In this document: piece after piece, positions 1 to 8,763 of the stretch
Layout: each line of letters begins with the position of its first letter
Numbering within the stretch: the first letter of the stretch is position 1
Assembly (NCBI GenBank): GCA_031272765.1
Contig: JAISTD010000108.1
Coordinates: 1 to 44,932 of the forward strand
Direction of reading: 5' to 3'
Length of the DNA: 44,932 nt
Source of the DNA: Candidatus Methanovirga australis
Lineage (GTDB): Archaea; Methanobacteriota; Methanobacteria; Methanobacteriales; Methanobacteriaceae
Program-made: the position numbers and the translations under genes
The notes under the pieces: model-generated
Seen by the model: the letters and a program-made list of their open reading frames with translations, nothing else
Told to the model about the DNA's origin: nothing
Databases searched by the model: none

Positions 1-410
1 CCATATAATTCTTCATCGATGGATATAACATTGTCAACTTCGGTGTAGGCAATAAAATAAATACCTTTTTCAAAGTTATGAATCTTTTTTTCAAAGGTAG
101 TAAAAATGATAATTTTATCGTTGGGACTAATTTCTTTCATTTCATTTGAATCTTTAGATTTAAATTTCAAAATTGAATTTTCTTTTTTAGCACCCAAATA
201 TCTTTTAGTTTCCATGTCTTTATTAAAGTTTAAACCTTTATCTACATCCTTTAAATGTTCAAAAAGAATTCCATGAATCCAATAATTTGTTTTTTTATTT
301 TTGTAATCTTCATTTCTTTTTTTAATTATGTAGTTAGCAGTATTTTCATTAATTGAACTTGATTTACTTTCAAAATTCTTATTAAAATCATCTAAGCTTA
401 TTTTAATCAC
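1..410 (-). CDS. Hypothetical protein, C-terminus beyond window edge (...NDKIIIFTTFEKKIHNFEKGIYFIAYTEVDNVISIDEELY)
   Basis: Open frame on the minus strand from about 410 to the window edge; GTG start within GAGGTGATT is uncertain (no ATG). Confidence 0.6.
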   Translation of the reverse strand, partial: MIKISLDDFNKNFESKSSSINENTANYIIKKRNEDYKNKKTNYWIHGILFEHLKDVDKGLNFNKDMETKRYLGAKKENSILKFKSKDSNEMKEISPNDKIIIFTTFEKKIHNFEKGIYFIAYTEVDNVISIDEELY

Positions 411-505
411 CTCTATTAGTTAAGTACTTTAATTTATATAAATCAAATCCTTCAATACTTAAGCGGATGCATCCAGCTCTATTAATTAAGTACTTTAATT
501 TATAT
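411..505. repeat. Direct repeat pair CTCTATTA(G/A)TTAAGTACTTTAATTTATAT at 411-439 and 477-505
   Basis: Two 29-nt near-identical copies, 66 nt apart start to start, just upstream of the partial gene 1-410. Confidence 0.85.
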
Positions 506-739
506 TGAATAAAGAAATCAATGTAATCCTACATATTTTAATATTTTTTTTCAATTTGATCTTCTTCTAAAATTTCTTTACTTTTGTTGAAACATTCATT
601 TTTTATATTATTTGAAAAATATATATTATAGTGTCAAGACAAATTAATTTAGTAAGATTTTAAAAAATAAGTTTTATGAAATCAATATTTATCAGATAGA
701 ATTTCATTAAACACAAGATGTCTAACAATTAGACAATAT

Positions 740-1260
740 AAAAAATTCAATGGGTGGCATGTTAATACCGACTGAGAAATAAATCCAAAAAAGTTGTATG
801 AACATATATATTTAAGTAGGAGAAAGGATGTTAAGTAATATCATGTTAATTAAAGAAATCCAATCTCCAAATAGTAATATTGTCTCTTAAATATATAATT
901 TTAACTGTACTGGTGATTTGTCTTAGAAGATGATAAATTGTACTTAGAGAACAGTTTTGACTTATTAGTCCATCAACACTTTGAACAATTTAGTTGATAG
1001 AGAATTAGAATTAATTACTGAAAATCTTCGATTACTGAAAATCCTTTGGATTACTGAAAATCCTTTGGATTACTGAAAATCGAAGATTTTCATAATTACA
1101 AAAATCGAAGATTTTTGGTAATTTTCATAATTACAAAAATTGCAAAGCAATTTTTGGTAATTTACACAGATTTTGATCTGGTGTGTCCAAAATGTGGTTT
1201 GCATATTTTTTATATTATTAAATTCCAAAAATTTATTTAAAAATAATTGAATATCCATAA
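740..1260 (+). pseudogene. Degenerate transposase copy (IS remnant 1), multiple stops
   Basis: Aligns by eye with the reverse complement of 12180-12630: shared AAAAAATTCAATGGGT(G/A)GCATGTTAATA end, AGGAGAAAGGAT leader, (L/I)KEIQSPNSN N-terminus, RELELITENLRLL, then YTDFDLVCPKCG; several in-frame stops. Confidence 0.75.
1015..1160. repeat. Palindrome array 1 within IS remnant 1
   Basis: Perfect stems GAAAATC-gaa-GATTTTC (1075-1091), AAAAATC-gaa-GATTTTT (1100-1116), AAAAATTGC-aaa-GCAATTTTT (1135-1155), preceded by repeated GATTACTGAAAATCCTTTG units. Confidence 0.9.
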
Positions 1261-1405
1261 ATAAACATACCATTCACTATATACATTTATTGTTAATCAA
1301 AAAAGTTAAAAGTCAAAATATAAAAATTGATAGCAAAAATAAGAGATTAACAGACAAAAAAAGGAAATTAAAAGTTAAAATCGCATGATTAGTAATTACT
1401 TAAAA

Positions 1406-1774
1406 TCAAATTGTTGCTAACTTCGCATCTATAAATGGGATATTGTTATCATTAATGACAGTAGCATTTGCCATTTTAAACTCATCATGATTTTGAATAG
1501 CTAAAGTAAATATTGCATTAACAAGTATTTGATACTCAGTAACCTTAACTATTAAATCTATACTGTTAATATTTTTAAGACTTTCAACAGTAGTATTCAA
1601 TACATGGGAAGTGTTTATTATTTCTAAACCTATAATTTCGCCTTTTTTAGTGAAGTCTAATACAATATTGTCAGTTAATGAAGTAGCTTTTGGGTTTGGA
1701 TGATCTTTAACTTGAATATATAATGCATCAACTTCTGAATCGTAATCGTAATTTAGTATTTTTTCATTGAACAT
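1406..1774 (-). CDS. DUF2283 family protein
   Basis: YDYDSEVDALYIQVKD...IVLDFTKKGEIIGLEIINTSH resembles the DUF2283 pattern. Confidence 0.8.
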   Translation of the reverse strand: MFNEKILNYDYDSEVDALYIQVKDHPNPKATSLTDNIVLDFTKKGEIIGLEIINTSHVLNTTVESLKNINSIDLIVKVTEYQILVNAIFTLAIQNHDEFKMANATVINDNNIPFIDAKLATI

Positions 1775-1910
1775 TACAATTTACTCCTTTAATTTAGATT
1801 TGGACTCTGGAAAAGTGGTTATTAATGTCATGGCAATTTAATATTTTGGATAAATTTATATAATAATAAAATTTAAATAAAAATAAATTATTGCTTTATT
1901 TAATTAAATT

Positions 1911-2069
1911 TTAAGATAACTGAATATAATGATTAAAATTAATACAAAGAAGATTGGTTCTTAATAAGCCATAGTAAAGAGTCGAATCAGTGGTAATTAC
2001 TGCATAATTATATTTTTTCTTGTTAGCATTTTTCAAAAATTCATCTAAATGGAGAAATATATTATTCAC
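1911..2069 (-). CDS. Small ORF (52 aa), GTG start overlapping the upstream stop by 8 nt
   Basis: VNNIFLHLDEFLKNANKKKYNYAVITTDSTLYYGLLRTNLLCINFNHYIQLS; below the 60-aa ORF cut-off; arranged as GTGAATAA overlap with 2062-2340. Confidence 0.4.
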   Translation of the reverse strand: MNNIFLHLDEFLKNANKKKYNYAVITTDSTLYYGLLRTNLLCINFNHYIQLS

Positions 2070-2340
2070 AATCTCCTTTCCATATTTTCATTTTCTTTAT
2101 ATCTCCACTTTCAGAATCAACGAAAAAAGTTTTGTAAGCACGTTTTACTCCCCTAAATAAAGGATTCATAGCTTGTTCAAGATTATTATTCTTTTTTATT
2201 TCATCCCAACCTAAGGTGATAATCCAAAATTCCTCATTATCTGAAAGTTCAATTTCTTCCACTCTCAAATCAGGTAATTGTTCATAAACATCTCTTATGT
2301 AATTGATTGAACTTTCAATAGCTTGTTTTGTATCTATCAT
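2062..2340 (-). CDS. Hypothetical protein, 92 aa
   Basis: ORF with ATG and coding-like composition. Confidence 0.7.
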   Translation of the reverse strand: MIDTKQAIESSINYIRDVYEQLPDLRVEEIELSDNEEFWIITLGWDEIKKNNNLEQAMNPLFRGVKRAYKTFFVDSESGDIKKMKIWKGDCE

Positions 2341-2387
2341 ATTATTCCATAAATATATTTATCATTAATTAATTATAAATATTTTTG

Positions 2388-2543
2388 TTTTAAAGGAGGT
2401 TGTCAAAAAGTGTGGAGGTTTTCGTGAACACCCATGTTTCATATAAGCAAAAATAAAAAATTTTCTAATTTAAAACAAGTTTTAAATAAAGAAAACCATG
2501 AAAATTGAAAAACCTCCACAAAAGTTTACAACCTCTTTTAAAG
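2388..2543. mobile_element. MITE-like or IS-end element with ~35-nt imperfect terminal inverted repeats
   Basis: TTTTAAAGGAGGTTGTCAAAAAGTGTGGAGGTTTT (2388-2422) against AAAACCTCCACAAAAGTTTACAACCTCTTTTAAAG (2509-2543). Confidence 0.6.
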
Positions 2544-2670
2544 TTTCTGTTTATATTTATTTCTTTAAAAACTGTATAATTTATTTTTTTTAAAAATATT
2601 ATTTTAATATATGTTATTATATCGATTTTAGTATTATGTCTGTTCGTGCATAAAATTGATCTTAAATAGT

Positions 2671-3534
2671 TCACTTATTTTCAAATAAAATTTTCTCAAT
2701 ATTATCTCTAAAAATATTATAATTAAAAATATAGTCAATTTTATTCAATGCAGGTTTTAAAGTCGTGAACATTTTTCTCCATCCTAAACCATCAGTAATC
2801 CAGATAAATGTCATGCCAGAATTAGAAATACTGTCCTGTAAATCTATGTATGCATGTGCAACCTCAATAGGCTTACTCCCAGTACTATTATAAAAATTAC
2901 ATTCAAAAACAAATTTAAGAATATTATTTTTATAAATAACATGATCAAATCGCTTATTTCTTCTAAGTTTAATATTTTTATCCTCAGCAACTAATTTATA
3001 CTCTTCCTTATCTTTAATAGTTTCATTCAATGTATCTCCTACAAGTTTTTCAAATATATGTCCACTTCTATTTTTACGAGCATTTGTATCTAATCCTACC
3101 TCAGTTCCAGTCAAATAAGAGTACAAATCATTAATTTCACTGAAAAGATTTAATAAACCTGTTTTTTTAGAAAATTTTATTATTTCATCCATTTTAAAGT
3201 ATCTTTTAGAAAAATCTATATTTTTAAAAGTTTTATCATCAGCATCTAAAATACCTATCTTTTTGTCTCTGATCGCTAAAATCATTGGTAAAACAGGAAC
3301 ACATTCTGGATATTTTTTTAATATCTCAATGAATTTTTCACTAATACTTGTTGAAGATATTTTAGTAAGACTATTTAAAATATTAATTTCTATTAAATAA
3401 TTTTCAAGCTTAGAAAAAACTTTATCCCAATCAATGAAAAAATCATAAGTTCTATTAGTTTCTAAAAGACTATCTAAAAAATATTGACTGTAATTTTCCA
3501 ATGATTTGTAACCTAACTTTGAATAGTTTGACAT
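2671..3534 (-). CDS. DpnII-type (GATC) type II restriction endonuclease
   Basis: TGTEVGLDTNARKNRSG, FDHVIYKNNILKFVFECNFYNSTGSK, FIWITDGLGWRKM resemble DpnII; full-length 287 aa; adjacent to a Dam-type methylase. Confidence 0.88.
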   Translation of the reverse strand: MSNYSKLGYKSLENYSQYFLDSLLETNRTYDFFIDWDKVFSKLENYLIEINILNSLTKISSTSISEKFIEILKKYPECVPVLPMILAIRDKKIGILDADDKTFKNIDFSKRYFKMDEIIKFSKKTGLLNLFSEINDLYSYLTGTEVGLDTNARKNRSGHIFEKLVGDTLNETIKDKEEYKLVAEDKNIKLRRNKRFDHVIYKNNILKFVFECNFYNSTGSKPIEVAHAYIDLQDSISNSGMTFIWITDGLGWRKMFTTLKPALNKIDYIFNYNIFRDNIEKILFENK

Positions 3535-3557
3535 TTTTACACTCCATAGTTCTGATA

Positions 3558-4497
3558 TTAATAATTTTTAATCAATAGTTCATTAATAGCTCCTCTTTTT
3601 TTAGGATCAGAATTAATAAACCTTTTTGCTTGAACTCTTTGAATATGGTGTTTGGAGTATAAATCATCGAAAAAATGATCATCTATATTCTCATTTTTAG
3701 GGTCAGAATTACTTAGAATAACTTTTGCACCTTTTTTTGTTATTCTATCAAAATATTCTGCTAATCTATCTGCTGAATATCTGTAAACTCGTTTTGTGAG
3801 TAACTTGTAAAATTTGAAGTTTTATTCAATGGTCTGTATGGAGGATCAAGATACACAAGTGAATTCTCAGTTATGTATTTCTCAGATGCTTGAAAATCAT
3901 TGTTAAAGATTTGGGTTATTTTTAAAGCCTTAGAAACATTTTCAATATTCTTTTCATCTAAAATTTTAGGGTTTTTATACTTTCCCATTGGAACATTGAA
4001 TTCTCCTTTCTTATTTAATCTAAAAAGTCCATTAAAACATGTTTTATTTAAAAAAATTGTTTGTGATGCTCTTTCAATATGATTCTCATCATATTTTTCA
4101 AAATTAAACCATCTAAATCTTCATTGAATTTTTTTCTAATATTCAAAAAATATTCTTTCCTTCTATCTTGATCTCTTTTTAGAAATTTATCCGAATGTTC
4201 AACTAAAAAATCAATCAAAGCATTAGAATCCTCTTTTATGACATTATAAACCAATATTAACTCTTTGTTAATATCAAAAAGAAGTGCTTTTTTAACTGTA
4301 TAATTACTTACCAGATGAAAAAATATTGCTCCTCCTCCAATAAACGGTTCAACATAACAGTCTATTTTTTTATTATTTTTAATATCTTGAGGCAATATTC
4401 TTTCAATTTCATTGATAAGTTGAGTTTTGCCACCAACCCATTTTAAGAAAGGTTTGACCTCAATTATTTCATTACCATCTAAATCATATTGCGACAT
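3558..4497 (-). pseudogene. Dam/DpnM-type adenine methyltransferase, split by two single-nt frameshifts
   Basis: PFLKWVGGKTQL and EPFIGGGAIFFH in 4048-4497; FNVPMGKYKNP and YLDPPYRPL in 3761-3988; continues in another frame as RLAEYFDRITKKGAKVILSNSDPKNENIDDHFFDDLYSKHHIQRVQAKRFINSDPKKRGAINELLIKNY ending at 3558. Shifts near 4100-4103 and ~3768. Confidence 0.9.
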
Positions 4498-5085
4498 AGT
4501 TATTTCCTTTATGATTTTAAATTAATATTTCTTATGTATAAAATATTTAGAATTTTAATCAATCTAATATTTAGCTATTAATAATTTATGTGCTATTAAA
4601 TCCAATTAATTATAATCAAATTAATATTTACTCAATAAATTTTTTATAGTTATCTATTAAACAAAGTGCCTGATTTATTTGAAAAAATAAAGAGCTTATG
4701 ATTCTTATTTCATAAGTTTTAAGATATAAATGTATTGTTAATTTAAAAGTACAAATGAGAATTTAGCTTTAATTCCTGATAATTTTTTGAAAAAATCCTT
4801 AATTTTGATTTGAAGCAAATATTATTTAGTTAATTTTTTTTATATAACTTTGATTTTTCTTAATTTTTATAAAATATCTTTATTTTAAATATAAAGAATT
4901 TTTATCAAGTTAAATTTTATTTAATTATTATTTTTTGCTAAATTTCGGTTTATTACTAAAATAAACTTTTTAAATTTTAGAATTTTGACTTAAAAGCCCA
5001 TATATTTAAAACTATTGAAGGTATTGAAATTTATTTTGGACTTCGAGAGTTAAATGGGACCAGAATCATAGCAAAAATATTTCGT

Positions 5086-5125
5086 CCATTGAATTTTTTA
5101 CATAGATGCTTATTTTTAATTATTT
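5086..5125. repeat. Solo IS-end remnant (CCATTGAATTTTTTACATAGATGCTTATTT)
   Basis: Matches the IS end at 12611-12655 (CCCATTGAATTTTTTACACAG...ATGCTTATTT) with an internal deletion. Confidence 0.55.
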
Positions 5126-5304
5126 TCCTATGTTTTCTCAAATTATTTAAAGTGAAACCTCGTTGATATGTCATATTTATATTTTATTTACATAATAACT
5201 TCATATTAATTTTCTTGAAAGTAATATTTATATATGATATATTCAAAATGTATTAATTGCAAGTAATTAGTTGCATTATATAGAATATGGATTGGAGGTA
5301 ATTA

Positions 5305-6324
5305 ATGCCAAAAAACATGAAGAACAATGAACTCATTGATAAAAAACACAACTATGAGCATAGTGATGATGAGCATAATGATCGTGAACATGAGTATAAT
5401 ATCAGTAGTAATAATGCCAGTAGAGATAATGAGAATATTGGTGATGTTAAGTCTTTGAAAGCTACTGCGAGTAATATTTTAAGAGACGAAATTTTTAAAG
5501 CTGTTTTCAGGAAAAAAACCTCAAAAAAATTATTAGAACGATTAATTAAAAGATTAGTTTCCTTAGAAGTAGAGATAGAGCAAATTTTAAATAGTGAAAT
5601 AGTAAGAGAGAACGAATTTGGTAAAACAATACTCTTGGATTTAGTATTTCTAACTAAGAATAATGAAATAATCACGCTTGAAATCCAAAACAAAGAAATA
5701 GAAGATATGGAAGAGAGAATAAAATTCTACACAGACCGATTAAGCACCATAACCCTTAAAAGAGGCGAAAATTACCGAGACATCAAAAAAATAATCTCAA
5801 TATCCTTACTAAACCACAAATTTTATAAAAACGAAAAAGAGATATACAAGCATAATTATAAAATAATTAACAAAAGAAACTCTAAAGTATTTAGTAATGA
5901 CTTATTAGACATCCATATTTTCGAAAAAGCAAATAAGACATTATATGATATAAATAATCTATTAGATGCTTTTTTAATGTATCTGTATGGCTTGTTAAAT
6001 AAGCAAGAGCTTAAAAACCTAATAAAAAAAGACAAATTCATAAAAGATGTAGAGGAGGAAAGACTAATGTTTTCAGAATCCGAGAGAGAAGAAATTTTAA
6101 AAATATCAATAGAAAAGGCAGAAAGAGACCAGCGATCAATACTAACCACAGCAAAAAGAAAAGCCGAAGAAAAAGGAAGAGAAGAAGGAATGGAGAAAGG
6201 AAGAGAAGAAGGGAGAGAGGAGACTATGTTTGATTTTGCAAAAAAACTCAAATCTACTGGCGAAACTCTTCAAAGAATAAGCGAACTAACAGGAGTCCCA
6301 ATAGAAAAAATCAAAAACATTTAA
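5305..6324 (+). CDS. Rpn family / PD-(D/E)XK nuclease-like 'putative transposase' (PDDEXK_2)
   Basis: LLDLVFLTKNNEIITLEIQNKE, ERIKFYTDRL and C-terminal EEKGREEGMEKGREEGREET are typical of this family. Confidence 0.85.
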   Translation: MPKNMKNNELIDKKHNYEHSDDEHNDREHEYNISSNNASRDNENIGDVKSLKATASNILRDEIFKAVFRKKTSKKLLERLIKRLVSLEVEIEQILNSEIVRENEFGKTILLDLVFLTKNNEIITLEIQNKEIEDMEERIKFYTDRLSTITLKRGENYRDIKKIISISLLNHKFYKNEKEIYKHNYKIINKRNSKVFSNDLLDIHIFEKANKTLYDINNLLDAFLMYLYGLLNKQELKNLIKKDKFIKDVEEERLMFSESEREEILKISIEKAERDQRSILTTAKRKAEEKGREEGMEKGREEGREETMFDFAKKLKSTGETLQRISELTGVPIEKIKNI

Positions 6325-6378
6325 CCCTTTTCTTTTTAAACTCCACATAAAATAGTTAGATATTAACTCCCTATTATA

Positions 6379-7614
6379 TTAATATCTATTATCAAATATA
6401 CGAGTAGATTTCTTTTCATTGCGAGGTAAGTCTTTAAATCCTACTGAAATTACTTTGGGAGTGAAACCTAATCTGTCTTTGAATCTATTTACTATGTCTC
6501 TTTCAAGTTTTCTAATATCTTCCCCATATCCAAGTTCTGTTTCGAAAAATAGTGTTAATATATCTCTACCGTTTAGATGGTCTATTATGATTTGGTATTC
6601 ACTACTTGCTCCTTCTACTTCAGATAATATCTGATCCACACTACTTGGATAAAGTATGGTGCCTTTTATTTTTATCATATCATCTGATCTGCCAATAAGA
6701 GTATCAATTCGAGGATAAGCAAGTCCACAAGGACAATTATCTTCGATTTCCCTTGTTAAATCATGGGTACGGTATCTTATAAGTGGAGCACCTTCTTTTT
6801 CTAATGTTGTGATTACAAGTTCTCCAACTTCCCCTTTCTTTACTTTTTCATTGGTTTTAGGATCTATAATCTCATAAAAAATATAATCATCCCACATATG
6901 CATTCCAGACTCATATTTACAACTTATCCCTATTCCTGGCCCATATATCTCAGTAAGCCCATAGATATCATACAATTCAACACCAAGTTCATTAGCTATT
7001 CTCTCTCTCATCTTCTTTCCCCATCTTTCAGAACCAATAAGTGCTTTTTTAAGATGAATATCCTTTTTAATAGAATGTTTTTCAATTTCTTCTCCAAGCA
7101 AAAGAGCATAAGATGATGTGGCTGTTAGAATTGTGGATTTCAAGTCTTTCATCATTTTCAATTGTTTTGATGTGTTGCCTGGTCCTAATGGTATGGTCAT
7201 CGCACCTAATAGCTCAGCTCCTAATTGAAAACCTATTCCAGCTGTCCATAAGCCATATCCTGGTGTTATGTGAACAATATCTTTGTTAGTCACTCCTGCA
7301 ACTTCATAACATCTTTTTAACATTTTAGCCCAATCTTCAAGATCTTTTTTGGTGTAAGGTATTATTACTGGTGTTCCAGTTGTACCAGAAGAAGAATGTA
7401 TTCTAACAATATCTTTATTATCTACTGCAGATATTCCCATAGGGTAAGAGTCTTGCAAGTCTTTTTTTCCTGTAAAAGGTAATTTTTGAAAGTCTTCATA
7501 ACTTTGAATATCTTCACCATTAATTCCATCAAGATGTTTTCTGTAAAACTCACTATTTTTAGAATGTTCAATGGTTTTTTGAATTTTTTTGAGAATTTCT
7601 GGATTCATATCCAC
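6379..7614 (-). CDS. Phenylacetate-CoA ligase family protein (adenylate-forming)
   Basis: SSSGTTGTPVIIPYT, YGLTEIYGPGIGISC, RSDDMIKIKGTILYPSSVDQIL. Confidence 0.9.
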   Translation of the reverse strand: MDMNPEILKKIQKTIEHSKNSEFYRKHLDGINGEDIQSYEDFQKLPFTGKKDLQDSYPMGISAVDNKDIVRIHSSSGTTGTPVIIPYTKKDLEDWAKMLKRCYEVAGVTNKDIVHITPGYGLWTAGIGFQLGAELLGAMTIPLGPGNTSKQLKMMKDLKSTILTATSSYALLLGEEIEKHSIKKDIHLKKALIGSERWGKKMRERIANELGVELYDIYGLTEIYGPGIGISCKYESGMHMWDDYIFYEIIDPKTNEKVKKGEVGELVITTLEKEGAPLIRYRTHDLTREIEDNCPCGLAYPRIDTLIGRSDDMIKIKGTILYPSSVDQILSEVEGASSEYQIIIDHLNGRDILTLFFETELGYGEDIRKLERDIVNRFKDRLGFTPKVISVGFKDLPRNEKKSTRIFDNRY

Positions 7615-7752
7615 AGTATCACTTTATTTATGAGAATTTCTAAAGAATAGCTATTAACAAGTTAGTATTATAAAAAATAAGAATTAAGTGGGAATTAATT
7701 TAAGCTATTTCAAGAGAAGTAATTTAATTATTAAGAAATAGCTATTAATAAG

Positions 7753-8160
7753 TTATAATGTTTTGAGAGGAGCTTTAGCACCACATGCTGAGCATTTTAG
7801 GATGAATATTCTTCCTTCTCTTATTATTTGTGTATCTGGCCTATTACATTCTTGACAATAGACAAATTTTTCAATATATTCATCAATTCTTTCATTTATT
7901 AAATAATGGGTAAATTTACCTTGCATGATAGCCCTACTACCTTCTATATTTCCTGCAGTTCCTAATTCTCTTAATAAGAACTTTAGGACATGTTGTGGGT
8001 CTCTATTTAAACTTTCAGATATCTCTTTAAAGTTTTTAATGAAAGTTCTATTTCCTTGTATATCTGAGTATGCTCTTGGAACAACAAACCTTTTTGTTTC
8101 AAAAATTTCTGGGGGTAATTGGTCAATTGCTCTTGTTAACAAATCTTCATATTTTTCCAT
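7753..8160 (-). CDS. Translation initiation factor aIF-2 subunit beta
   Basis: [21 protein letters not shown]-terminal zinc motif CQEC...CSAC; start set to MEKYEDLL after GGTGAAGAT rather than the longer ORF start at 8265. Confidence 0.93.
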   Translation of the reverse strand: MEKYEDLLTRAIDQLPPEIFETKRFVVPRAYSDIQGNRTFIKNFKEISESLNRDPQHVLKFLLRELGTAGNIEGSRAIMQGKFTHYLINERIDEYIEKFVYCQECNRPDTQIIREGRIFILKCSACGAKAPLKTL

Positions 8161-8640
8161 AATATCTTCACCTGATTGAATAATTGTTGATTTAATAAAT
8201 TTTATTCTAATAATTTGATAAAATATTGATTCATTATATACTATTTTATTAAAAAAAGAATACAATAAGTTTAAATTAATTTATAACAATATAATATAAC
8301 TCTTTAACAGTTTATTAAATATATACTTAAGATGTTTTTAAATAATTTTTTAAAATAAAAACTCAATGATATGTTATAAAAATTAGTATAAACTATAAAG
8401 TAATATAATGTTAGTAAACTATCATCTTTTAAATAAAATAATTATAATATTAATAATTAATAACATGAATACATTCTTTTTTATAATATATTAAATTTTC
8501 GGTAATGTATCAATACCATCAATTTATAAGTTTTATTAAAAATTTGTTCTTATTAAATTCTTTAAAGTTTGATTATAAATAGTATTAATAATTTTTAATA
8601 TCAAAAAAAACACTTTAAACCAAGAATAACAGAAACTTTT

Positions 8641-8722
8641 ATTCCCTAAGTTCCTCATGACTTCGGAACAACAGGAATTTCATTCCCTAAGTTCCTCATG
8701 ACTTCGGAACCAAGGATTTTCT
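8641..8722. repeat. Intergenic stem-loop repeat family B, two copies (hairpins 8650-8669 and 8691-8710)
   Basis: CCCTAAGTTCCTCATGACTTCGGAAC twice, with GGAAT-ttc-ATTCC between. Confidence 0.9.
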
Positions 8723-8763
8723 AACTTTTAAATCTTCGATTTAAAAAATTATATGGACTTAAA

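Noticed and set aside
1015-1160. CRISPR-like array from regularly repeated short units
   Set aside because: Units are palindromic, adjacent and lack unique spacers; no cas genes in the window.
1070-1273. 67-aa minus-strand ORF
   Set aside because: Runs antisense through the palindrome array of a dead transposase.
2465-2674. 69-aa minus-strand ORF after the DpnII-like gene
   Set aside because: Overlaps the inverted-repeat element, low complexity, no ribosome-binding site or family resemblance.
3761-4497. Programmed frameshifting in the GATC methylase
   Set aside because: Two separate shifts without a shared slippery site or downstream structure; mutation or base-call error is simpler.
5352-5693. 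Antisense ORFs of 113 aa and 131 aa over the Rpn gene, and other long antisense ORFs in 16-45 kb (for example 16721-17134, 39039-39440)
   Set aside because: Shadows of well-supported genes on the other strand with serine/leucine-rich artefact composition.
8641-8722. Interpretation of family B hairpins as ordinary transcription terminators
   Set aside because: No consistent T-run, and two copies lie between divergent genes where neither neighbour ends.
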